From: Tsukamurella tyrosinosolvens
GTDB lineage: Bacteria; Actinomycetota; Actinomycetes; Mycobacteriales; Mycobacteriaceae
Direction of reading: 5' to 3'
Assembly (NCBI RefSeq): GCF_900104775.1
Contig: NZ_FNSA01000003.1
Coordinates: 4,278,001-4,342,000 of the forward strand
Length of the DNA stretch: 64,000 bases
The notes beneath the pieces were generated by a model. The model was given only the letters and a program-made list of their open reading frames with translations, searched no databases and was not told where the DNA came from. Numbering within the stretch: the first letter of the stretch is position 1; each line of letters begins with the position of its first letter. A program made the translations under genes and the position numbers. Below, one piece after another: positions 49,251 through 57,883 of this stretch.

Positions 49251-50870
49251 ATGACCACCACCCTGCACCGCGGCGGCCGGATCTTCACCGCCGACCCCGA
49301 CCGCCCCTGGGCCGAGGCACTCGTCGAGACCGGGGGCGTCCTGACCTTCGTCGGGTCCGACGCCGACGCGCGCGAGCACTGCCGCGACGCGAGCGGGCTC
49401 CGCGTCGTCGAGCTCGACGGTGCCGTCGTCCTGCCCGGCTTCGTCGATGCGCACACCCACCTCGTCCACCTCGGTTCGTCCCTGGGGCACCTCGACCTCC
49501 TCGCCGCGCGCGACGCGGCCGACCTCCAGGCGCGCCTGCGCGCCTACGCCGCGGAGCACCCCGACGCGCCGCGCCTGCTCGGCGGGCAGTGGCTGTTCGA
49601 GCCGCTCGCCGGGCGCGCCCCCGACCGGCACCTGCTCGACGAGGCGGTCGCCGACCGCCCCGTCTACCTGCACTCGAACGACATGCACTCGATCTGGGTG
49701 AACACCGCGGCCCTCGCCGAACTCGGGATCGACGATTCCACCCCGGACCCCCTCGGCGGCACCATCGGCCGCGACGCGACCGGCGCGGCCACGGGCATGC
49801 TCTACGAGACCGCGGCGCTCGGCCTCGCCGAGGACTTCCTCGCGGGCCTGGTCACCGACGCCGACCGGGACCGCGCCCTCGACGCCGCGGTCGCCGCCTA
49901 CCTGGAGGCGGGCGTGACGGGCGCCGTCGACATGGGGATGCGCGCGGACGATCTCGCCGCCCTGGAACGCGCCGCGGCCGACGGCCGGCTGGGGATCCGG
50001 GTCGCCGCGCACTGGCTCATCGCGCCGACCGGCGACCCCGTGGCCGATCTCGCGCAGGTCGACGAGGCCCGCGCCCTCGCCGAGCGACTGGCCGGCGGTC
50101 CGATCCGGATCGCGGGCGTGAAGATCATGGTCGACGGCGTCATCGACAGCTGCACCGCCGCGATGCGGGCGCCCTTCGCCGACGGCAGCCGCCCCGGCCC
50201 CATCTGGCCCCTCGCAGCGCTGGAGCCCGTGGTCCGGGCCGCCGATGCCGCGGGCCTGCAGGTGGCGATGCACGCCATCGGCGACGAGGCCTCCGACATC
50301 GCGCTCACCGCGCTCGAGCGGGCGATCGCGGCCAACGGCCCGCTCGACCGGCGGCACCGGCTCGAGCACCTGGAGACGGTGGCCGAGGAGAACGTCGCGC
50401 GGCTGGCGCGCCTCGGCGCCGTCGCGTCCATGCAGCCCGTCCACGCCGACCCGGCGATCCAGGCGACCTGGCGCGCCAACCTCGGCGATCATCGCGTGGA
50501 GCGGGGCTATCCGTGGCCCGAGTTCACTGCGGCGGGCGCCGTGCTGGCGTTCGGCTCCGATGCGCCGACGGCGCCGCACCCGCCGCTGCCGAACATGTTC
50601 GTGGCGTCCACTCGGCGGTCGGCGATCGACCCGTCGCTGCCCGCGAACCTCCCGGAGCTGGCGCTGCCGCTCGCCGCGGCGCTCGGGCACGGGACCCGCG
50701 ACGCGGCGTACTCGTGCCGGTGGGAGGACGTCGCGGGCACGCTGCGGGCCGGCCTCGCCGCGGACTTCGTCGTGCTCGACGCCGATCCGTTCGCCGCCGG
50801 TCCGGACGCGCTGCTCACGGCGAACATCGCGCGGACCGTCGTGGGCGGCCGGACGGTGGCCGGGCGCTGA
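49251..50870 (+). CDS. amidohydrolase family protein (YtcJ-like)
   Basis: This 539-residue metal-dependent hydrolase of the amidohydrolase-3 type has metal-binding HTH in GFVDAHTHLVHLG, a likely carboxylated-lysine or metal site in VKIMVDGVIDS, a His in MHAIGDEA, a His in HRLEHLE, and the late Asp in FGSDAPTAPHPP. YtcJ-type enzymes hydrolyse exocyclic amides; the substrate here is unknown but presumably the cargo of the NCS1 permease. It is coupled to that permease and controlled by the LacI gene. Confidence 0.88.
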   Translation: MTTTLHRGGRIFTADPDRPWAEALVETGGVLTFVGSDADAREHCRDASGLRVVELDGAVVLPGFVDAHTHLVHLGSSLGHLDLLAARDAADLQARLRAYAAEHPDAPRLLGGQWLFEPLAGRAPDRHLLDEAVADRPVYLHSNDMHSIWVNTAALAELGIDDSTPDPLGGTIGRDATGAATGMLYETAALGLAEDFLAGLVTDADRDRALDAAVAAYLEAGVTGAVDMGMRADDLAALERAAADGRLGIRVAAHWLIAPTGDPVADLAQVDEARALAERLAGGPIRIAGVKIMVDGVIDSCTAAMRAPFADGSRPGPIWPLAALEPVVRAADAAGLQVAMHAIGDEASDIALTALERAIAANGPLDRRHRLEHLETVAEENVARLARLGAVASMQPVHADPAIQATWRANLGDHRVERGYPWPEFTAAGAVLAFGSDAPTAPHPPLPNMFVASTRRSAIDPSLPANLPELALPLAAALGHGTRDAAYSCRWEDVAGTLRAGLAADFVVLDADPFAAGPDALLTANIARTVVGGRTVAGR

Positions 50871-50885
50871 GCCCCGGCGGGGCGA

Positions 50886-51599
50886 CTACTTCGCCGTCCG
50901 GACCTTGTTCGTGGCCGCGGTGAGCGCCTGCGTGAAGCCCGCGCGGTCGGCGCGGCCCGAGTCGCTCACCGTGGTCGAGACCAGGAGCACGGCGTAGCCG
51001 CGGACCTGCTCGCCGCCGATGAGCTGCTCTTGTACGAAACGCGAGTCCTTGCCGTCGACGGTGACGGTGCCCGTGGCCCGGGTGAACACGGCCCGCGCGC
51101 CCTTCGGCGCGCCCGGGAGCGCGATCGGCGCGGACGTGGCGTTCATGACGACGCGGTCGGCCGAGCCGGGCTTCGGGTTCATCTCGATGCGGATGTTCTC
51201 GCAGCCGGCGGGGATGCGGAGCGCGTTGTCCACCGCGCCGGCGGACGACAGCGTCTCGGAGAGGGCGGTCCGCTTGGCCTCGTTGACGGCCACGACGATG
51301 GGCAGGCCGGCGGCGCGGCCGAGGGCGGCCCGGTCGAGCGTCGGCGCGCAGTGCGCCGGGGTCACGCGGGCACCGTTGATACCGGTGCCGACGGTGTCGG
51401 TGATCTCCGACAGCTCCCGCGGGCTCACCTTCTGGACCTCGTAGCCGGCGGGGAATTCGCCCTGCGTCAGCAGCAGCTGCGCCGCAGGCGTGGCCGGCTT
51501 CGCGGGCGCGGCGGAGGCGATGCCCGCCGGGGACAGGGCCGCCGGGGCGGCGAGGGCGAGGGCCGTGAGGGCCAGGGCGGAACGACGGACGGCGCGCAT
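50886..51599 (-). CDS. secreted protein of unknown function
   Basis: This 237-residue protein has a signal peptide (about 1-30, ending IASA-A). The mature part has two cysteines (CAPT and CENI) that may form a disulfide. Segments such as LLLTQGEFPAGYEV at the start resemble mycobacterial secreted and lipoprotein sensor-like proteins, but there is no lipobox and I cannot name a family. TATTCT on the minus strand near 51640 is a possible -10. It is divergent from the GCS2-family gene. Confidence 0.75.
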   Translation of the reverse strand: MRAVRRSALALTALALAAPAALSPAGIASAAPAKPATPAAQLLLTQGEFPAGYEVQKVSPRELSEITDTVGTGINGARVTPAHCAPTLDRAALGRAAGLPIVVAVNEAKRTALSETLSSAGAVDNALRIPAGCENIRIEMNPKPGSADRVVMNATSAPIALPGAPKGARAVFTRATGTVTVDGKDSRFVQEQLIGGEQVRGYAVLLVSTTVSDSGRADRAGFTQALTAATNKVRTAK

Positions 51600-51741
51600 G
51601 AGGATCCCCTATCGGTTCGGCGTCAACGCCGTCGAGAATAGTTCATCACTCATCCGCGCCGGTGAAGACCCGACAGTCCGGACGGGCCCGATGACTCCAT
51701 TCGCCCCCACGCGCCGCGCCGCTTCTGCAAAGCTGCGAGCC

Positions 51742-53250
51742 ATGGGTGCCGATGTCGATGCCAGGGTGTTCACGCGCGAGGACCGCATGCGGTTCCGCCG
51801 CCAGGTCCAGCGCGGAACGGACGCCATCGCCCGGATGCTGGCCGAGGGTCTGTTCACGGACGACGGAGCGCCGCCCGAGCCGCTGCTCGGCATGGAGGTG
51901 GAGCTGAACCTCGTCGACGACGAGATGGAGCCGGCCATGGCGAACGCGGAGGCGCTGGACGCCATCGCGGATCCCGACTTCCAGACCGAACTGGGCCAGT
52001 TCAACATCGAGATCAACGTGGCCCCAAGGCCGTTCGTCGACCAGAGCACCGAGAACCTGGAGGACTCGCTCCGCGAGTCGCTGAACCGGGCCGACGAGCG
52101 GGCCCGCGCCGCGGGCTCGAACCTGGTCATGATCGGCATGCTCCCGACGCTCGAGGAGGAGCACTTCGGCAAGCAGTGGTTCTCCGCGAACCCGCGCTAC
52201 GACCTGCTCAACGAGCAGGTCTTCGCCGCCCGCGGCGAGGACATCGAGATCGACATCGAGGGTGCCCCGCTGCCCGGCGCGGTGGTCGGCGAACGGCTCG
52301 ACATCACCTCGGACACCATCCTCCCCGAGGCGGCCTGCACCTCCCTGCAGCTGCACCTGCGGGTCGCGCCCGAGGACTTCGCGGCCCACTGGAACGCGGC
52401 GCAGGCCATCGCGGGCGTGCAGGTGGCGATCGCCGCGAACTCGCCCTTCCTCGCGGGGAAGGCGCTGTGGCACGAGACCCGCATCCCGCTGTTCGAGCAG
52501 GCCACCGACACCCGGCCCATCGAGCTGCGCAATCAGGGCGTGCGGCCGCGGGTCTGGTTCGGCGAGCGGTGGATCACCTCCACGTTCGACCTGTTCGAGG
52601 AGAACACCCGCTACTTCCCGGCACTGCTGCCGGTGTGCAGTGACGTCGACCCGCTCGAGGTGGTCTCCCGCGGCGAGTCGCCCGAGTTGCCCGAGCTCCG
52701 CATGCACAACGGCACCGTCTACCGCTGGAACCGCCCCGTCTACGACGTGGTCGACGGGCACGCCCACCTGCGCGTCGAGAACCGCGTGCTGCCCGCGGGC
52801 CCGACGGTGGTGGACACCATGGCGAACGCCGCCTTCTACTACGGCGTGGTGCGCGCGCTCGTGGAGGCCGACCGACCCATCTGGACCCAGATGAGCTTCG
52901 ACGCCGCCACGGAGAACCTGCACTCCGGCGCCCGCGACGCCTTCGACGCCGGCCTGTACTGGCCCAACGTCGGCTGGATCCGGCCCGACGAGCTGGTGCT
53001 GCGCCGCCTTCTCCCGCTCATGGACTCCGGCCTCAAGGCCTACGGCGTGGGCTCCAAGTCGCGCGAGCGCTACATGCAGGTGCTCGAGGGCCGGTGCATC
53101 CAGCGGCAGACCGGCTCCTCGTGGCAGCGGCAGGCCGTCGCGAACCGCGAGGCCGCGGGCGAGTCCCGCGAGCAGGCGTTGCGCGGCATGCTCGCCGACT
53201 ACGTGCAGCTGATGCACGAGGGGAACCCGGTGCACACCTGGGAGGTGTGA
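51742..53250 (+). CDS. GCS2-family glutamate-cysteine ligase-like enzyme
   Basis: This 502-residue ATP-grasp-unrelated carboxylate-amine ligase of the GCS2 type has LLGMEVELNLVDDEMEP at about residue 50 (ATP/metal glutamates), QFNIEINVAPRPF and TSLQLHLRVAPEDF as characteristic strands, and HLRVENRVLPAGPTV in the C-terminal half. The long form, about 500 residues, is common in actinomycetes, which make mycothiol rather than glutathione, so the product is uncertain; a gamma-glutamyl compound such as an ergothioneine precursor is possible. Earlier in-frame starts exist, but the ATG at 51742 fits the family start. Confidence 0.85.
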   Translation: MGADVDARVFTREDRMRFRRQVQRGTDAIARMLAEGLFTDDGAPPEPLLGMEVELNLVDDEMEPAMANAEALDAIADPDFQTELGQFNIEINVAPRPFVDQSTENLEDSLRESLNRADERARAAGSNLVMIGMLPTLEEEHFGKQWFSANPRYDLLNEQVFAARGEDIEIDIEGAPLPGAVVGERLDITSDTILPEAACTSLQLHLRVAPEDFAAHWNAAQAIAGVQVAIAANSPFLAGKALWHETRIPLFEQATDTRPIELRNQGVRPRVWFGERWITSTFDLFEENTRYFPALLPVCSDVDPLEVVSRGESPELPELRMHNGTVYRWNRPVYDVVDGHAHLRVENRVLPAGPTVVDTMANAAFYYGVVRALVEADRPIWTQMSFDAATENLHSGARDAFDAGLYWPNVGWIRPDELVLRRLLPLMDSGLKAYGVGSKSRERYMQVLEGRCIQRQTGSSWQRQAVANREAAGESREQALRGMLADYVQLMHEGNPVHTWEV

Positions 53251-53278
53251 GCCCGAGGTCGCCGCCGTCGCGCCCCGG

Positions 53279-53686
53279 TCATTCCCCCGGCGGGTACGGC
53301 CTGATGTCGAAGCTGTCGCCGAGGAGACGCTTGCCGTCGAAGACGGGATCTTCGTCGAGCGTTGCGATCACGCGGGGGTCCTGGGTCGCGGCGGCGTTGC
53401 CCTTGTCACGAGCGGCACGGGACGGCCATTCCGTCACGGAGACGACGACGGCCTCCGCAGTGTCGACGCCGACGAGCTGGGCGATGCCCCGAAGCTCGCC
53501 CGGGGAGTACGACGTGCCATCGGCATGGAAGTCGCTCTGGTTCGCCGCACCGTCGGCCTGCCAGTAGTCGACGATCCGGGTGGCACCGTGGTCGCGGTAC
53601 ACGGCGGCCATCCGTCGCGAGAACTCGAAGTAGTCTTCCTTCTTCGCGTGGGGCACCGGAGTGATGGTGATGTCGGCGAATGTCAT
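53279..53686 (-). CDS. DUF1428 family protein (YbaA-like)
   Basis: This 135-residue ferredoxin-like alpha/beta-barrel protein starts MTFADITITPVPHAKKEDYF, and the DUF1428 features GATRIVDYWQADGA and EWPSRAARDKGNA are present. The function is unknown. GGGAG lies 9 nt before the ATG. An imperfect inverted repeat around TTGCGGTTGT...ACAACTCCCGCAA lies in the 175 nt upstream (53687-53861), which otherwise holds nothing recognisable. Confidence 0.82.
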   Translation of the reverse strand: MTFADITITPVPHAKKEDYFEFSRRMAAVYRDHGATRIVDYWQADGAANQSDFHADGTSYSPGELRGIAQLVGVDTAEAVVVSVTEWPSRAARDKGNAAATQDPRVIATLDEDPVFDGKRLLGDSFDIRPYPPGE

Positions 53687-53861
53687 TGCTCTACTCCCTG
53701 TTGCGGTTGTCCGACCGTAACAACTCCCGCAAGACGCAGGCAGCGTACGACGTGACGGTTGCAGGCGTGGGGTGGGCGCGGTCCCGTCGACGTCCCTTTC
53801 CGAGTTCGTCCCCCAGCATCCAGGGGATCGCGGTCCGGTGGCTTTGAGCGGCGCCAGACGG

Positions 53862-54401
53862 TCAGCGGCGCAGCACGAAGAAGAACGGCGGCACGTCGCG
53901 CAGGTCCATGACACCCAGCAGGGTGGCGTCGTCGACGCGGCGGAAGTGGTCGTTGATGGGCAGCGCGTCGTAGCTCATCGTCGCGGTGACGACGCCGCGG
54001 TGCTCCATCATGCGCAGCCGCGCACGGGGTTTCGACGTGCGCACCAGTCGCAGCCCGCGGCGGGCCAGCGGCGCGGTGGCGGTGAGCAGTCCGCGCGGCA
54101 GCCGCATCGACGCCCCGAGCGGCATGGCGGCGGGATTCACCGGGTAGGGGCCGCGCGGACCGTCGAAGACGAGCGGCTGCACGTCGTTCGCGGAGGCGAA
54201 GCGCTTGCCGTGCCAGCCGTAGAGCTCGAGCAGCCCGTCCATGGGGTGGCCGGTGTCGAGGCCCTCGCCGCGCCAGTCGCCGAGGATGTCGGCCACCTGC
54301 ACGGCGGGGAGCGCGTCGTAGAGCGCGAAGGCCTCAGTGGCGGTGCCCGCGGCCTGCAGGCGGGCGAGCTCCGCGGCCGGTGCTCCGGGGGTCGTGATCA
54401 T
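53862..54401 (-). CDS. DUF4334 / GXWXG domain protein
   Basis: This 179-residue protein has an N-terminal GXWXG domain (about 35-70, ILGDWRGEGLDTGHPMDGLL) and a C-terminal DUF4334 domain (about 120-175, containing EHRGVVTATMSYDALPINDHF). These proteins are widespread in actinomycetes and without a known function. It lies 40 nt downstream of the TIGR01777 epimerase and is probably cotranscribed. Confidence 0.85.
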   Translation of the reverse strand: MITTPGAPAAELARLQAAGTATEAFALYDALPAVQVADILGDWRGEGLDTGHPMDGLLELYGWHGKRFASANDVQPLVFDGPRGPYPVNPAAMPLGASMRLPRGLLTATAPLARRGLRLVRTSKPRARLRMMEHRGVVTATMSYDALPINDHFRRVDDATLLGVMDLRDVPPFFFVLRR

Positions 54402-54441
54402 CGGTCCTCCTCGTCGGCGCCGTCGACCCGACGGTACGCGC

Positions 54442-55788
54442 TCAGCCGCCGAGCAGGTGCGCCAACGCGTCGTCGACCGCGGGGTACCGGAAGGGGTGGC
54501 CGCGTTCCTCCAGCACGCCGGGACGCACCCGCTGAGAGGCGAACGCGAGGTCGTCCGCGCCCTCGCGGCCCAGGAGGAGGGCCGGACCGAACGCCGGGAC
54601 GGGGAGCAGGGTCGGCCGGTGCACGGCCCGGCCGAGGGCGCGGGTGTACGCCGCGTTGCGGACCACGCCCGGCGCGACGGTGTTGACGGGTCCCGACAGT
54701 CCGGTGTCCCACAGCGCCCGGTGGTAGACGTCCACCAGGTCGTCGATGCCGACCCACGGCTGCCACTGGCGGCCGTCGCCGAGCCGGCCGCCGAGGCCGG
54801 CGCGGAACAGTGGCAGCAGCAGCTTCAGCGTCCCGCCCTGGGGCGCCTGGACGATCCCGGTGCGGACGGTGACCACGCGCGGTCCGTCGCCGGCCCCGTC
54901 GTGCGCGGCGGCCTCCCAGCGGCGCACCACGTCGGCGAGGAAGTCGGGCTCCGCGGGCGCCGCCGACTCCTCGGTGAGGATCTCGTCGCCCCGGTCGCGC
55001 CCGTACCAGCCGACGGCGGAAGCACTGACGAACACGGGCACGCCGGCCCGGGCGGCGGCCCGGGCGAGCAGCCGCGTCGGCTCGATCCGGCTCGCCGCGA
55101 TCCGTTCCTTGTGCGCCGGGGTGAACCGCCCGGCGATGCTCGCCCCGGCGAGGTGGACGACGGCGTCCACGCCCTCCAGCGCGGCGGGATCCGGCGCGGC
55201 CGGGTCCCACCGGCGCTCGTCCTCGGACCGCGGCTCACCGCGGACCAGCCGCAGCACCCGGTGCCCGCCGGTGCTGAGGAGGGCGACGAGGTCGGTGCCG
55301 ACGAGTCCCGATGCACCCGTGACGGCGACGGTCGAGGGCCCCAGTCCCGCGTCGGCGGCCCGACGGTGCGCCGCGAGGTCCCCGGCGAGGCGCCGGTACC
55401 GGAAGGCGATGACCTCGGCCAGCAGGCGTTCCGGCACGGGGGTCTCCACCTCGTCGGTGACCCGGGTCCGGTGCGCGTCGACCGGCTCGAAGCCGTGGAC
55501 GTGCCGCCAGGGGAACAGGCCGGCGGGCAGCGAGCGGACGCCGTCCGCCGAGACCTCGTCGACGAACCGGCGGCCGGGCACGTACCCCTCCGGGTCGTGC
55601 GCGGCGCGCCACTGCAGGCCCCCGGGCAGGTCGATCACCGTCACGCCGTCGGCGAGGGAAGTGGCCTGCGACCGGAGGCGCATCGGCAGCCAGGGCGCCT
55701 GCAGGCGCGCGAACGCCCCGGGGCGGGAGAACCAGTCGAAGACCTCGTCGACGGGTGCGTCGACGACAGCGGATCCGTGTATTCCCAT
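54442..55788 (-). CDS. TIGR01777-type NAD-dependent epimerase with SRPBCC domain
   Basis: This 448-residue fusion has an N-terminal SRPBCC ligand-binding domain (about 1-140) and a C-terminal TIGR01777 epimerase (150-448) with Rossmann motif TGASGLVGT, YGRDRGDEILTEES and a DUF1731 tail (RVRPGVLEERGHPFRYP). The substrate is unknown. TAGCGT lies 6 nt upstream of the ATG. It is divergent from the FAD oxidoreductase gene with only 95 nt between; the neighbouring SigK-type promoter points away from it. Confidence 0.9.
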   Translation of the reverse strand: MGIHGSAVVDAPVDEVFDWFSRPGAFARLQAPWLPMRLRSQATSLADGVTVIDLPGGLQWRAAHDPEGYVPGRRFVDEVSADGVRSLPAGLFPWRHVHGFEPVDAHRTRVTDEVETPVPERLLAEVIAFRYRRLAGDLAAHRRAADAGLGPSTVAVTGASGLVGTDLVALLSTGGHRVLRLVRGEPRSEDERRWDPAAPDPAALEGVDAVVHLAGASIAGRFTPAHKERIAASRIEPTRLLARAAARAGVPVFVSASAVGWYGRDRGDEILTEESAAPAEPDFLADVVRRWEAAAHDGAGDGPRVVTVRTGIVQAPQGGTLKLLLPLFRAGLGGRLGDGRQWQPWVGIDDLVDVYHRALWDTGLSGPVNTVAPGVVRNAAYTRALGRAVHRPTLLPVPAFGPALLLGREGADDLAFASQRVRPGVLEERGHPFRYPAVDDALAHLLGG

Positions 55789-55849
55789 GGCTCCACGCTA
55801 GCCCCGGGGCCCCGCGAGCACACGGTGGGAAATCTCTCGGTGTCCGCCC

Positions 55850-55876
55850 CCATCCGGCGGCGGCGCGGCTCCGAAT
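55850..55876 (+). promoter_or_regulatory. SigK-type promoter of the FAD oxidoreductase operon
   Basis: CCATCC (55850-55855) and CCGAAT (55871-55876), 15 nt apart, match the -35 and -10 hexamers I recall for M. tuberculosis SigK promoters, with a slightly short spacer. The -10 ends 7 nt before the ATG at 55884, so the transcript should be leaderless. The operon encodes SigK itself further down. Confidence 0.65.
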
Positions 55877-55883
55877 GACGGGT

Positions 55884-57146
55884 ATGAACGATGCGAACAA
55901 GCGCTTCGCGGTGATCGGCAGCGGGGTCGGGGGGCTTGTAGCCGCGCACGAGCTGAGCCGGACGGCGCGGGTCACGCTCTACGAGCGGGACACCCGCCTG
56001 GGCGGCCACGCGCACACCCACACCGTCGATCTCGGGCTCGACGCGCCCGTCCGGGTGGACTCGGCGTTCCTCGTGCACAACGACCGCACCTACCCCGTGC
56101 TCTGCGGCCTCTTCGAGGAGCTCGGGGTCGCGACGCGCGACGCGGAGATGAGCATGTCGATCCGCGACGACGTGCGCGGCGTCGAATTCGCCGGCGGCAA
56201 GGGGATCCGCGGCCTCCTGCCCACGAGGCGGCATCTCACCGACGCCGGTCACGTGCGGCTCCTCGCCGAGGTGCCGCGCTTCCACCGCCGCGCCCGGCGG
56301 CACCTGCGCGACAGCGGGCCGGACGTGCCGCTCGGCGAGTTCGTCCGCCGCGAGGGCTTCAGCGACCGCCTGGTGGAGGGCTTCCTCCGGCCGCTCGTCG
56401 CGGCGGTGTGGTCGTGCCCTCCGGACGGCGTCGACGCGTACCCGGCCCGCTACCTGTTCCGGTTCCTGGCGAATCACGGCATGCTCTCGGTCGGGCACTC
56501 CTTGCAGTGGCGCACCGTCATCGGCGGGTCCGCGCGGTACGTCGAGAAGATCGCGGCGGGCGTCGCGGACGTGCGCGCCGGGACCGGTGTCCGCAGCCTG
56601 GCGCGGACCGGCCGGGGCGTGCGCGTCGTCGGCGACAGCGGGGCCGCGGAGGAGTTCGACGGTGCCGTGGTCGCGGTCCACCCGCACCAGGCCCTCGCCC
56701 TCCTCGACGCACCGACGGCGCTCGAGCGCGAGCTGTTGGGCGCGATCGACTACACGCCGAATCCCGCTCTGCTGCACACCGACACCTCGCTCCTCCCGCG
56801 CACGGCGAACGCCCGCGGATCGTGGAACTACCTCGCCACGGGCGACGGCGGGCGGGTCTGCGTCACCTACGACGTCACCCGGCTCATGGGGCTGCCGCGC
56901 GGAGGCGAGACCGCGCTGGTGACGCTCGGCGGCGAGGGTCTCGTCGACCCCGCGCGGGTGCTCGCCGAGCTTCCCTACGAGCACCCGGCGTTCACCACCG
57001 AGTCGGTCACGGCGTCGCGGCGGCTGGACGAGATCTCCGGCCCGGGCCTGGCTTTCGCGGGCGCCTACCACGGGTGGGGTTTCCACGAGGACGGCGCGGC
57101 GTCGGGGCTCCGTGCCGCCCGCCGCGTCACCGGGGGCGCGCCGTGA
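55884..57146 (+). CDS. FAD-dependent amine-oxidase-like oxidoreductase (Rv0449c type)
   Basis: This 420-residue flavoprotein has an N-terminal GSGVGGLVA dinucleotide motif, ERDTRLGGHAHTH and a C-terminal FAD-binding FAGAYHGWGFHEDGAASG. It corresponds to M. tuberculosis Rv0449c, and the same flavoprotein-DUF1365-cyclopropane synthase trio occurs in proteobacterial singlet-oxygen and furan fatty acid clusters. It probably desaturates or oxidises methylated acyl chains. The ATG at 55884 is chosen over 55875 because the latter lies in the -10 box. Confidence 0.9.
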   Translation: MNDANKRFAVIGSGVGGLVAAHELSRTARVTLYERDTRLGGHAHTHTVDLGLDAPVRVDSAFLVHNDRTYPVLCGLFEELGVATRDAEMSMSIRDDVRGVEFAGGKGIRGLLPTRRHLTDAGHVRLLAEVPRFHRRARRHLRDSGPDVPLGEFVRREGFSDRLVEGFLRPLVAAVWSCPPDGVDAYPARYLFRFLANHGMLSVGHSLQWRTVIGGSARYVEKIAAGVADVRAGTGVRSLARTGRGVRVVGDSGAAEEFDGAVVAVHPHQALALLDAPTALERELLGAIDYTPNPALLHTDTSLLPRTANARGSWNYLATGDGGRVCVTYDVTRLMGLPRGGETALVTLGGEGLVDPARVLAELPYEHPAFTTESVTASRRLDEISGPGLAFAGAYHGWGFHEDGAASGLRAARRVTGGAP

Positions 57147-57883
57147 CCGGTACTCCCGCGATGTACGACACCGAGATCGGGCATCTGCGGCGCTCCCCCG
57201 TCGAGCACGGCTTCCGGTATCGGAGCGCGAGCTGGTTCATCGATGTCGACACCCCGCCGACGGTGCCGGTGTGGCTGCGGCCGCTCGTCTCGTTCCGGGT
57301 GTCCGACCACCTGTCGCCGGTCGCCGACGGTGCCGACACCCTCCGGGGGCGGGTCGAGGAGACGCTCCGCGCGCACGGCGCGCAGGTGCCCGGCGGGACG
57401 ATCACGGCGCTCCTCAACGCGCGCTGCCTGGGCTACGTCTTCGATCCGCTGACCGTCTTCTGGTGTCACGACGCCGAGGGAGCGGTGCGGGCGATCGTCG
57501 CCGAGGTGCACAACACCTACGGCGGACGGCACGCGTACGTCCTGGGCCCGTCGGCGCAGTCCGGCGCGTCGGTCGCCAAGGCCTTCTACGTCTCCCCGTT
57601 CAACGCCGTGGACGGTGTCTACCGGCTCCGGATGCCCGAACCGGACGGGGAGCTGTCCATCGACGTGGTCCTCGAGCGGCCCGGTCGCGCACCGTTCACC
57701 GCCGAATGGCGCGGCGCCCGAAGGGTTCCGACGCCGGCCCGGATCCTCCTGGCGCAGCTGCGCGCTCCACTGGTCCCACTCGTCGCCGCCGCCCGGATCC
57801 GGTGGCACGGCATCCGACTGTGGGCCTCCGGCCTCCCCCTCGTCCCCCGCCCCGGCTCCACCGACCAGAAAGCGCACTCGTGA
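57143..57883 (+). CDS. DUF1365 family protein (Rv0448c type)
   Basis: This 246-residue protein has the conserved features AMYDTEIGHLRRSPVEHGFRYR (partly quoted), NARCLGYVFDPLTVFWC and KAFYVSPFN. DUF1365 proteins are always next to the flavoprotein and cyclopropane fatty-acid synthase, but their role is not known. The GTG overlaps the upstream stop (GTGA), and its stop overlaps the methyltransferase start. In M. tuberculosis the gene is Rv0448c. Confidence 0.9.
   Translation: MTGTPAMYDTEIGHLRRSPVEHGFRYRSASWFIDVDTPPTVPVWLRPLVSFRVSDHLSPVADGADTLRGRVEETLRAHGAQVPGGTITALLNARCLGYVFDPLTVFWCHDAEGAVRAIVAEVHNTYGGRHAYVLGPSAQSGASVAKAFYVSPFNAVDGVYRLRMPEPDGELSIDVVLERPGRAPFTAEWRGARRVPTPARILLAQLRAPLVPLVAAARIRWHGIRLWASGLPLVPRPGSTDQKAHS

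Noticed and set aside
47715-50690. 991-codon minus-strand open frame opposite the NCS1 permease and amidohydrolase
   Set aside because: It is an artefact of GC-rich codon use on the other strand: low-complexity Gly/Arg/Asp/Glu composition, no domains, and two clear genes on the plus strand.
50871-50883. GCCCC/GGGGC hairpin after the amidohydrolase gene
   Set aside because: Only a 5-bp stem with a 3-nt loop and no U-tract; too weak to call.
53699-53740. Imperfect repeat TTGCGGTTGT...ACAACTCCCGCAA upstream of the DUF1428 gene
   Set aside because: Spacing and arms are irregular and no regulator is adjacent; kept only as a remark.
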